Below are positions 23,101 to 33,900 of a stretch of 64,000 nucleotides of DNA, in pieces. The position numbers and the translations under genes were made by a program. Position 1 is the first letter of the stretch. Each line of letters starts with the position of its first letter. The notes below the pieces were generated by a model. The model made no database searches. It was not told the DNA's origin and was given only the letters and a program-made list of their open reading frames with translations. Source of the DNA: Carallia brachiata (lineage: Eukaryota; Streptophyta; Magnoliopsida; Malpighiales; Rhizophoraceae); contig JADCRB010000053.1 of assembly GCA_021464245.1 (NCBI GenBank), positions 758,054-822,053 on the forward strand, read 5' to 3'.

Positions 23101-23777
23101 AGAAGGCACCAATGTGCCCATTAAGCCCAATGTTATATATCTTGGAGTATTGGCCAATGGAGGTGGTTTTCGATAGAACTTTTGGCACAAAAACTGCACC
23201 AAATAGAGTTTTATTAATAACAACCCCCATGGTTCAACTGAAAGGTTTTGTAGCATTAACTGTTCATCTAGGCTAGCAATGATGAAGCTTAGCTCTAAAA
23301 TGCCTTAAAAACAAACTTTCAATCTTCTTATAGTAGTACATAACCGCAGATGCAAAGATAACTAACATAACAATCATTTGCAAGCTTCCAGTTGCCCCGA
23401 GGGTTGCATTGGAAAATTGCATGCAATATCTACGGTTTACCTACACTTGTTCTTTTTACCACCTAATAACATAGTACTGACTGCTACAAAGTTCAATGTT
23501 TCTCAGTAAAATAAAATCTATTTTCATAAGCACAACATCATTAACCTTTCTTATATCCAATCCCAATTTATTGGAAATACTATATGCCCACAACTATCGT
23601 ACCTACCCAGCAAAACTTTGTTCTGTCATGTTTCATTCATTCAAATAAGATCCGTGCGGAAATCTTGGAACACCTAGAGCATGTACCTGAATACATATAT
23701 TTGCACATGCTTATATCAATACTTGTCACCTAATTCAAACACATCATAAACAATTAGATCTTTCAATTCACCAAGGT
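20111..23777. other. Interior of the decayed MULE between its two ORFs
   Basis: Short broken frames at 20741-21134 (Asp/Glu-rich) and 21474-21656 could be further decayed exons of the plus-strand ORF, but no motif confirms this. A C9-10 run occurs near 22819-22829. No intact gene or RNA gene is seen. Confidence 0.35.
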
Positions 23778-25224
23778 TTACAAAATTATATACTTATTTA
23801 CATTTGCTATCATCGCATTTCCCTCATTGGGATTGTTTACGATATTGTCCCTGTCGTTGCTTGCATGCTCACACCTTCTCTTTTTGCCTGTCTCAAATGG
23901 CAATTTTTTCCTTCTCGACTTTGGTCGGATGCAGGTCCTAACACCTGGTGGATCTTGTAACCGTTGGGATACAGTGGTTTCTAGTTGATAACCCCCATTC
24001 AAGGATGCTGTTCCAAGAGTTGTAGATAAGTTTATTGCATTCTCAGCAAGGCTACTACATGGGGGATTGTTTATGCTCGCATACAATTTTTTGAAGTAAT
24101 CTACCAAATAGGTGCGAAGAGTCTTATAAAGATCTTCACTACCTACAGCGAGATCTACATAAGAGTAAAAGATTTTTTTCAAGATCTTTTGTGCTTTGCA
24201 TCTCCATTGAAATTTCACCCGCAAAACTCGCAAAGACAATTTTCCTATGGCATTGGCCTACATTCTAGTGCCACTGGCAAAAGACAAACTCTTCTGGCAC
24301 CTCCATTATATCTCTCTTGATACAGACACGGAACACATCTACACAATATACCTTTTGATTCAAAATTCATGCAACTACGCTTCAATGCATTTATTTCCAA
24401 ATTGCAATACAATTTTGCCACATTGTGCCTTTTAACACTACCATTTGTTGTTTTACGCTCATCGACCTAATAACAAATATTTTTTTTTTCCTCAACACTA
24501 GACTCAAGCTCACAGTATAAAGCAGACAATACTGCCTTTTGTACCTCACTAAAGGTATGGTTTGTTAGAGTTCTTTGAAATTGTCACTCAAAAGCAAAAT
24601 GTGTGATGCAAGGAATAACCTTGTTTGAAGAAGTAAAATCAACTTCCACTTCCTTTGCAATCCTCTCAACCAAAGTATTCTGATAGGCTGAAACAAATTA
24701 CTGCTAAGTGCTCTTTGAATTCACTTAGCCATAAAAAAAAGCATTTGTGTCTTCACTCCATTGAGTGGTTGCTATTCCAGCCCAAAAAATACCCTTCGAA
24801 TATACTGGTACCCACTTGTGCCTTGTGTGATACAATACAGCTAACCATTTGTTCTTCCCTAGTTGGTATTTTTTTATGAGTTCATGTCATTGTTCTTCAA
24901 ACTCTTTTTCACTTCCTGCATCATAAACTATGCTTTTCAACTATAATTTTATTGCCCTATAATCTTTCTTACCTACCAACTTCTTTGGTAGTTTTCTCAT
25001 ATATGCCACAAACACCATCTGTGTGGAATGTCACTCAACACATTCTCAACTGCATTAGTAATGGAACTATGCTAATTTGTTAGAATCGCGCCGGTTTTTT
25101 TTTTCTAGCATACATCACAACCAAGTTTGCATTACCCACTCATATGTGCTAATTGACTTGTCACACAACAAAACACATCCAAGAAGGATTGATTGCCTGT
25201 GGTGATTAACACCAACAAATAGGC

Positions 25225-25243
25225 AAAAAGGTATATGATACTT
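25225..25243. repeat. Left TSD of the SINE inside the transposase
   Basis: AAAAAGGTATATGATACTT, repeated at 25414-25432 with one T/C difference. Confidence 0.85.
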
Positions 25244-25413
25244 ATGTCCTTCAGGGGATACTCCAATGGTTAGAGTTCAGGATTTCTATTTTAGAGGTCT
25301 CGTGTTCAAATCCTAGAAAGGAAAGGATGAGATTTTTGGGAGAGGAGAGCTACTCCTATTGTGTAGCTCACGGCCTAATGGGCCTCCTAATAAACCAAAA
25401 AAAAAAAAAGAAA
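25244..25413 (+). mobile_element. tRNA-derived SINE inserted in the FAR1-type transposase
   Basis: About 170 bp. An A-box-like CCAATGGTTAGAGTTCAGG lies 30-35 bp before the B-box-like GTGTTCAAATCCT, followed by a unique body and an A-rich tail. It is flanked by a 19-bp target duplication with one mismatch (25225-25243 and 25414-25432). It splits the coding sequence of the minus-strand transposase right after KYHMPF, so it is younger than that gene. This is a pol III-type retroposon with no coding capacity. Confidence 0.85.
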
Positions 25414-26268
25414 AAAAAGGCATATGATACTTGTTAACCAAATATGTAGAATCAAAGTAAATCACATCCCCGAACTCTTTATATGCAGCTCGACTACGAC
25501 TGTCTGCCTAAAAATATTTTTTAGCCTGCACTCATCATCTACATTAAATGCACAAAAAAGGTCCCTTGATTTCTGTTGCATTTTTTGGAACATAAGGCTT
25601 ATTGTTTTTGCGTCACCCTTTACCCATTTCACACGCTTTACTGTATCAATGTGATTATGCAAGTCTTTAAGCAAGCAACTCATTTTATCATATCCTCTTG
25701 CCTCTAGTACTACGGACCTAACAATCTCAATTGGTCTAATACCTGTTTTGTCCCTGCTTTCAATATTCCTCCGTACTCTACTTGGTATATGTTGATGTTG
25801 TTTCAAAAACCTTGAATTTGTTGGACTGAGGCTGTGGTTGTGTTCATCGCAAACACGAGTTACTCTTCAATTATCCCCTACCTTCCTGAAAGCCACCTTA
25901 GCCAAACATCCAGCCCTATAACTAGGTCGTGGCCTTCGCATATTCTTACCTCGTGGCTTGTGAAACCTCGCTCTATTGCAAATAAACGTCTGAAATTTTG
26001 GTTCATGGTCATCACCCTTTCTAACCCGTAACTTCACCACAGCAAATCCTTTCGACCGTGCATATTGCTAACAAAGACCTAAAACCGCATCAAGGTCCTT
26101 AAATATCATTCCAACGTTCGGCAACGCAGCCTCATCTTCACTTTCATCACTCTCTGTCCTAGGACAACCTTTTTCATTACGATCATTCAAGATTTCGTCA
26201 TCTTCATTTAACATCTGTGTCGTGGCAACATTATTCTATGGTGTGGGGACATCATTCATTCCCTCCAT

Positions 26269-29200
26269 ATCTGCCACTCCTGCATCTTCTAATATTAAAG
26301 CCATCCAATTTCACTTGAGCCACCTACAAAATTAACACATGGTTTGTTCACAATAGGATGGGACATGGGTGATACATAACACATCAATGACAACGGATGC
26401 CAACTATGTGGGCACACATAAAACAACGATTCCTCACATATGCCGTCAAGCTTTGAAGAGTAATATAGGGTCTACCTTTGCTTTGCTTCCATATGGATTA
26501 CGAAAATTAAATGAAAATTTTCATTGAAAGCACATGCGAATGCGGTCTCCATTTTGTCCAATACTATCTTCTTTCACTAAAGCCCAATTGGGTTTCTCTC
26601 ATTATATATTCACTTTTGTTGCACCATCCACTTATTTCATGCAACTATTACAACACTTATCCGACAACACTAATAATTTTACACTAATTCCTATCTCGCA
26701 GCATTTGTCCAATACATTTATCTAACACTTATCCAACACTATTTATTTTACACCAACTAAGTAAACATCTTGCCCTACAGTATCACCAGTTACTTCCAAG
26801 GTGATGAGATTACAATGACACTTATCAATGCATGATGACAAAATAATCAGCACCAACGTACCAATACCCAATGCATGCAATATTTCGTGGACACTACTAG
26901 TTGGCTGTTATTTTCAGTGGCTCCTAAGTAACTGTTATTATACAACATGCCTGATAAAATATATGATAGATAATTCAAAATATATGCTTCATAACAATAA
27001 TTTACGACTTGTCAAACAAAATTATACGACTCAATATGGAAATTACAATAATAACAAAGAAAAAGGTAGAAAATTCATTCATTGGCCAAAAAGTATTTTC
27101 CATTTTGTAAAACCTTCATGGTTACCCACTATCTCACATGCCAACAACTTCACTTCCATCCCACTGTCACCCCTTACTTGAACATTACATGGGTATATCA
27201 ACTCTTATCCCCTTCCTTTCTTCCCCATTCATCTTCTTATCCTCCTTCTATTTAAACCCATCGTTCACAACTTGGTGGCTTTCTGCTTCCTACACGCTAA
27301 CGATATTTGATGGTCACACCTGTCGCCAATGTTCCACACTGACCAGAATGAGCTTATGGGCAACTGGGGGTTACTTACACCATAAAATTTTCACTCTTTC
27401 ACTGTTGAGCCTCATTTTATAGTGGTTTCACATTTTTCCCCCTTTACAATTCCATTCTTACCCTTTACACAATTTTTTACATGCAACCACATTTCTTTTT
27501 TTTTCCATTGGCTGCTTTTGTGAGTCCCACCTCTTACAGCTACAGAAACTCCCTAATCTTATAGGCAAAAAGTATTTCCCATTAAAATTTTAGATATCTT
27601 TCATGTATTAGGTTTGTCGAGTTATAGATATATTGAACCTCGAGTTCAACAGGTTTGAAGTATATCAAATGTCGGGTTTTTTGAATGCTAATTATATTAG
27701 GTTTCATATTTCCAATTGATGTAACTAAATTTTGAATTATTCAAATTTTGAGTTATTTGAGTTTTAAGTCATTTCAAGTTTATTTAAAGTAATTTAAGTT
27801 GTATATTATTGATTTTTAAGTAAATATAATGAATTGAGTAGGGGTGAATTGTGGTGGAGTTGGGTCAATTTTTATGGCATCAAATTATGGGGGACATGTC
27901 ATTACATTAGCCTAAATAATATTTTTGGTTTGAGCCTCATTGCATGGTAGGAGAGAATTGCCTAAGAATTTGTCTGTAATACAATAAATAAGGAATTTTT
28001 TGTAAATACATTTGCAAAATGTACAACAAAAATATAAAAAAAAATTATTTTTTTTTATTTCACATTTTATTAGTGTTATTGTACAAAATATTACAATTAT
28101 TGTAATACTAATGATACTCGAGATAAAATTTTTCAGGTTATAATCATTTGTCTTTTGGTTTTTCGAAAGCAAAGTGGGCATCCAACGTAAGAATCCCACA
28201 ATACGTCTCACAACCCTTTCGGTGCATTAACACATGCACTCAACTTCTACTTATCCAACGTAAATTGTATTAATTTGATCATACCTGTTTGCTCATTTGT
28301 TCTTTTTTATAGTTATTTTTTTCCCCTCTAGTGACAATGACGCAGTCCCATTATATTGTTAATGGAATTGGAACAATTAAGAATTGTACTAGAATTGATA
28401 AATGAGAATGTGAGAATAAAAATATGAAAGTCACGTCAGCAATTTTGAAATTGGGTCTAAAACAATGAAAAAAAAAAAGTAAAGGTATGAAAAAATTAGG
28501 AACATAACTAATATAATTAACTTTGTTTTTTTTCTAAATAACAACTAATTAACTTGACGCAATGCCAGTAACATACCAAAATGCAAAAAAGAAATTGCAC
28601 TTCAACCATATAAAAATGTACTTTTCTAGATAGATTTTTTTTTTCCAAGAATGGCTAAAAGATTATGAAAAGAAAATATAATCATCAGAATTACAAAATT
28701 TCAACTGAGTATTCTAATTTTGAGCTAAGAAAAATTTTTGGGTAGCTTTATTTTGTGACAAATTGTGTATTACAAGTATCTAGACAAAGTTTATCTATTA
28801 TTCAAAAAAATTTAAAACACCTATTATTATATAAATTTTACAAAATTGCAACTATTTAAAAATAAATAAAAAAACAACTTTACAAAGAATAGGTTTAAAA
28901 TAAGATTTTATCTATCATATTTACGTGTTTCGATTTTAACTATTTCATTTTTTTCTATTAAATACTATACTCCAATTTTTTTCTATCCACTGTCCACATT
29001 CACTATCATGAATCAATCGTTCTCTTTGCCATATAATACCCAGTCAACTGTCACATAATTTTTAATAAATTAATGTGTGACGTCAATACATTATGTCAGC
29101 ACAGCAAATGCAGCTAGCATTTTCTTACAGAAAAATTATTGATAATCACACTATTAGATTATATATTTCAGTTATATATAATAATATTTATAATTTTTGT

Positions 29201-29380
29201 AATAAAAATTATATTTTTTATAATAAAAATTTATAATTTAATTTTTTATTATACAAAATAATATATATAATTGTAAAAAAATTATACATTATTATAAAAT
29301 AACGAAATGTATAATTAAAAATATAACAATCCGATACGGACACCTAATGCAGTCCAAGAAAATCAGATTTTGTGTTTTTT
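26269..29380. other. Right flank of the MULE and AT-rich spacer
   Basis: 26269-27560 is probably the 5' leader and right part of the MULE. A clear terminal inverted repeat was not found. 27600-29380 is AT-rich and has no gene I can support. Confidence 0.35.
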
Positions 29381-29800
29381 TCTTCAAATTTATAATTTTA
29401 GTATATGATAACAAGAAAAGGAAGAAAAAAAAACTGAAAACCATGGGCGCCGCCGCTCATTGGAAGAACAACAACAGCGGCAAATGATGATAGATCGGAA
29501 CAACAACAACAACAACGAAATTTCAAGTGTTTTGCCATGGAGAGAGATTTCAACGAAACACCAACAACAAGACAAGAGTGGCTTTTGGCACCGAAGAACA
29601 ACAGCGAAATTAAAAAAAAAAAACAATAAAATTTATAGAGTAAGCGTTTTCTGTGTGGGTATGCGAGAATGAAACAAAATAAGAAATGGTTTTTTGTGGG
29701 TATGTGGGTGGGTGGCGGCGAGCCTCTAAACCATGGGAGGCTTCTGGGATTGCGCGACGGAGACCGGCCGCTAGGTGAGAGATGGTTTTTTTTTTTTTTC
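29380..29800. other. GC-richer island with CAA/AAC repeats, no gene assigned
   Basis: A sharp composition change in AT-rich DNA. It includes (AAC)n at about 29498-29516, CCATGGGCGCCGCCGCTC at 29441 and GGAGACCGGCCGCTAGG at 29758. Minus-strand frames are open for up to 160 codons but are low-complexity (poly-Lys, poly-Phe). It could be a captured promoter or exon scrap. Confidence 0.3.
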
Positions 29801-30700
29801 TGAAAAACCCAAATTATGTTTTTTTTAAGAAACAAAATTAAAAAAATGTGATTTTTCAATTTTTTTACTTTTATAAACAAAAAAAATTAATTTTCAGAAA
29901 AAATACAAAATAAAAAAAGGAAAAAAATCAATAAATTAAGGTTATTTTTTAGTAAATTTTTAAAGATTAAAAAATATCAACGTCAGTAACGTTTGTTGAT
30001 GATGACTTGTTAAATTAGCCATATATGTTATCATGTAACAAAAATAACAATAAGTATAATTAGTAGACGGAACAAAAGTGAAGGGTAGAATTTAATAAAA
30101 TATAAAAAATTAAAATCACAAAACACATAAATTTAAAAAATAAATCTTATTTCAAGTCAAAAAAATAACATTACATAACTTCAAAAACATAAAAACGGTA
30201 AGTTTATGACAAAAAATAACAATAATAATAACTGTAATTCACTAAGCCTTTTTTGTCCTTTTGAAAAACAGTCAATTTCTATGAGGTGGGTATTCTCGGA
30301 CGTTTAATGCCTACATGGATAGGGAAAAAACTCTGCATCCCACGTAGCCTTCAGATTTTATGTCCGAACGCTTTTAATAAAATGAACATTTCTTTTTTGA
30401 AATTTTTTTTAAAAATAAATTTTTTATTATATAATATATTAAATTTTTTAAATAACAATTATCAAATTTATAATTTATAATTTATAATTTATAAAAAAAT
30501 TATTTAAAAAAAATTTAATACAATTATACTTTAACAACAAATAATTACATTTTTAAAGTGGTGTTCGAATAAATTGTTCAGACACCACGTTCGGACTGCG
30601 AAACCGCACCCAAATGGACAATCTACGGCAGTAGCCATCGAGTCATGTAGGGACGTGTGTCACCACCAAAAACACAGATAACGACAATTCTCGCAAACTG
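29801..30700. other. AT-rich spacer upstream of OAT
   Basis: Very AT-rich, no gene. A possible small transposon spans about 30285-30605: ATTCTCGGACG near the left, and its loose inverse CGTTCGGACTGCG near the right, around an extremely AT-rich core. The inverted match is too weak to call. Confidence 0.3.
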
Positions 30701-30989
30701 ACAAATTGTAGCAGAAGAACCAAAAGCAAAGTTGGTGCCTTTGGCTTTCTCTTCTCACAATTTGGTTAATTTGAGAGAGACAGAGAGAACGTGTAAAGTG
30801 ACATTAACAAGCAAATCTGCAAGAGATTCAGGACCAATCTTCCTAACTCTTATATTGACTGGGTTCATTGATACAGTTGTGTTGGGTGGTGAGATTTTTT
30901 TGTTTGGGGGGGGGGGGATAAGTGTTGCTGATTCCTACTGCTTTTTGAAGGGTTTTTGTTGGTTGAAATTTGTGGTGCCTTCTTCTTCA
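30700..30989 (+). promoter_or_regulatory. OAT 5' leader with a G12 run
   Basis: Presumed 5' UTR. A run of 12 G at about 30906-30917 lies 73-84 nt before the start codon. The OAT frame is open upstream through the leader, but it contains no ATG before 30990. The leader extent is inferred; no TATA box was assigned. Confidence 0.4.
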
Positions 30990-33900
30990 ATGGCAGCTAC
31001 AAGGAGGACTTTTCAGTGTTTGTTGAATCGGGTCTGCAGGAAAGGTAGGAGGAGTTATGCTGCCCTTCCTGAAGGCAGTAATCCTTCCTCTTCGCAAGAA
31101 TTCATAAACTTGGAGTATGAATTCAGTGCCCACAAGTGAGTCTCCCTTTCTCTCTCTCTCTCAGTGTCGTTGTAATTTAGTTGAATAATTGTTATGTAAC
31201 TAGTTACGATTTCAGTTTATTTTCGTGATTTGGCTTCTGGGTTTTGCTTAAAATGTCTGATGTATAAAGTTTATTTATATGGGTGTGTGGGCGAACCCAA
31301 TTTAAGACTTGGTCGGATAAATGAAACTTTTTAGTCAGAAATGGCCGAAAAAATTCATTTAACCGACCCCAATTTAAATTTGGGACTATGGTTTGATTGT
31401 TGTTGTTGTTGTTGTGTTGCTTTTTTGGTGGTCGGGGTGTGTATGTGTAACCTCATATTTTCAAAGGGTTAGTCATTCAAGATCTTGAGACATGCCTATA
31501 TTCTTCTATGTTTGCAATTCAAAGTGATGTGCTACTTGTTTTCTGGGATTATCCTTTCATAGGTTGCTTTGCTCTGAAGCAGCTTTTTGTGTGATGGTGT
31601 TATGGGAACTTTTCATTGCAGGGAGTCTTTGATGTTGAATAAAAAAAAGCTACTATAGAACATACAAATTTTATGCTTTTGAGGAGTTTTAGTACAATTA
31701 GAACAAGAAGATTAATTAGCAGGAAATTGTTGTGGTTACTTCACCTAATTTCTTAAATCAAATGCTTCCAGATGGCTTGCTTTTGGTGGTGTTATTCATA
31801 TTTTTGGTTGCTTATACATGAAAGCTGTGTAGGGGCTATATCGCTATCAAATATAAATTTGCTGGATCAATAATGGAAGGATAGTAATTAACTACTTTAA
31901 GGCCAGGTAGAATTATGGCTGTTGAGACGTGATTTTGTGAATTTGATATTTGCTGGCCAAATTGCAATGATTTGCTTTGTTAATTATCAATATATGTTGA
32001 TGAACTTGTACTTTGTATTATAATCCATTATGCAATACATTAACATTCTGCCACTTTTCTGGACTGATGCAGTTACCATCCAGTTCCTATTGTATTTTCC
32101 CAAGCAAAGGGATCTTCTATATGGGATCCAGAAGGCAACAAATATTTGGATTTTCTCTCAGCTTACTCAGCAGTTAATCAGGTAACATTTGTGATTAATT
32201 AAACCATATTTATTATCTCTGAATAACAATTGGTTAATAAATATTTTTTAAGCTATCAAGGCTTTATATCATTAATTATAAACAAAATTTGATTGGATAT
32301 ATAAGTTCCTTTTTTCCTTACATGTGAATGAAATGTGAACTCATTAGGAATCCGATGTGGGATGGACATTGGTGTTTTAATTCTGTAGCTTCTTTCTCTA
32401 GGGACATTGCCATCCAAGGATCATGAAAGCATTACAAGACCAGGCAGAAAGGCTCACTCTGAGCTCTAGAGCCTTCTACAATGATAGGTTCCCAGTATTT
32501 GCAGAGCGCTTAACGAGCATGTTTGGTTATGACATGGTACTACCAATGAATACTGGTGCTGAGGGTGTGGAAACAGCTTTAAAGTTGGCGAGGAAATGGG
32601 GATATGAGAAGAAAAAAATTCCTAAAGATGAGGTAATACTCTGAAATCACTGTTGGTTATTACAAAACATGAAGACGAAATTGTTTTAGATTATTAAAAA
32701 TTATTCTGTGGAAATTATTTGTTTTTCACTGTTATCATAATTACCACCGATTTGGATTATAACAAAATAAAATTTGGCTAGAGATGGAGAAGAACCTGTA
32801 CGTTATCAACAATTTGTTCACCTAATAAGATGCTTACGGGCAATGTAATCATCTGGCTTTGAATCCCTTCATCATGTTAATGTTAATAAACATCACAAAA
32901 TTAATTACTTTGCTTTTCTTTAATTCATTTCTGCTGACAAATTGCTGTTTAGTAGGTCATTAAATAAATTGAGTAGATTTGGCGGTAGGAACTTTTTGGA
33001 GTATAAGATATAAATCCCATATTGGAAAGGAAGCAAATCTTTACAGAACTGAAATACCAACACTTGACAGATTGTGGCAGTAGGAACTGAAGTAAATTTG
33101 CATTCTGATTATACAACAAGATTAGGTTTATACAACTAGTTGGGAGAACTTTTAGGATATTTCTCTAATGCAATGTTAAAATCTTGGCCTCACATCTACA
33201 AGGCCTTATGTTTTTCAGTTAGGAATAGCAACTTGAACCAGAAAACGAATAGGGGAAGATAATTCCAATATTGAACTGATCCGAAAAAGAGGCGCAGACT
33301 TGCCACATTGTAAAGGTGGAATTGTAAATCCCTCAACCATTTGGTTGAACTTATGCCTGGCCTGAAATAAAATTAGGTTGATGGTATGGAAATCTGAACT
33401 GTACATGACAATATATGTTCTTGTATTGCAAATGATCACATGTATCTAAGTGCATACCCCTCGTATCCTCCCATCTAAAACAATGACCATTGAGTTATTG
33501 CTACCACACCTGTATATTTGTTTCTTGTTCATCGATTTCCATGCATTTATTCACTTCAACATTTGAAACCATGAGGGTAAGCAAGAAAGTTTGACGTTAA
33601 ATTCAGACTTCGTTGCCACCTTCTCTGTTATACCCTATGTAAGCTAGCTTCTGCATTGTATTTGTTATTGTCATAGTCACAGTGACCAGAAATAGCAAAA
33701 TGCAAATTAAAATTTAGATTGCAGCAGTGTTTCTTGCTTTAGATGTTAGAATTTGCTATCACTTTCTTGAGTTCCTGTTTGAGGAGCTGCTCCTTAGGTA
33801 ATGGTTTCCTGGCCTCTTCCCATCCGTCGTAGTTTGATTTCATTCCTTTTGCTTGATGCTTTTATACTGCTTTTTCTGGCTCTTTGGCACCCTATATCCA

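Larger units (their letters stand above)
23778..26268 (-). pseudogene. FAR1/FHY3-type MULE transposase, broken
   Basis: Reading leftward from ATG 26266-26268: an acidic N-terminus (DDEILNDRNEKG, SDESEDEAALP); a FAR1 DNA-binding domain (QYARSKGFAVVKLRVRKGD, then RPSYRAGCLAKVAF and VCDEHNHSLSP); the linker RRNIESRDKTGIRP to GYDKMSCLLKDLHNHID at 25462-25806; and the MULE core opening FGDVIYFDSTYLVNKYHMPF near 25440. A SINE at 25244-25413 interrupts it there. Then come GVNHHRQSILLGC, the block KWVPVYSKGIFWAGIATTQ (about 24770-24860), and a C-terminus with QDPPGVRT and RPKSRRKK (23778-24239). Several in-frame stops and frameshifts lie between these blocks. The family encodes cut-and-paste transposases from which the phytochrome-A factors FHY3 and FAR1 were domesticated. 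This copy is dead. Confidence 0.85.

Noticed and set aside
17600..27900. Terminal inverted repeats for the FAR1-type MULE (tried 17.8-18.0 kb against 27.4-27.6 kb)
   Set aside because: Only low-complexity GGGTAAAAA-like matches; not strong enough to define element ends.
29398..29880. 160-codon minus-strand ORF in the GC-richer island
   Set aside because: Dominated by Lys, Phe and Ser runs; no recognisable motif. Reported only as an island.
30285..30605. Possible MITE upstream of OAT with CGGACG/CGTTCGGAC edges
   Set aside because: The inverted similarity is too short and no TSD is visible.
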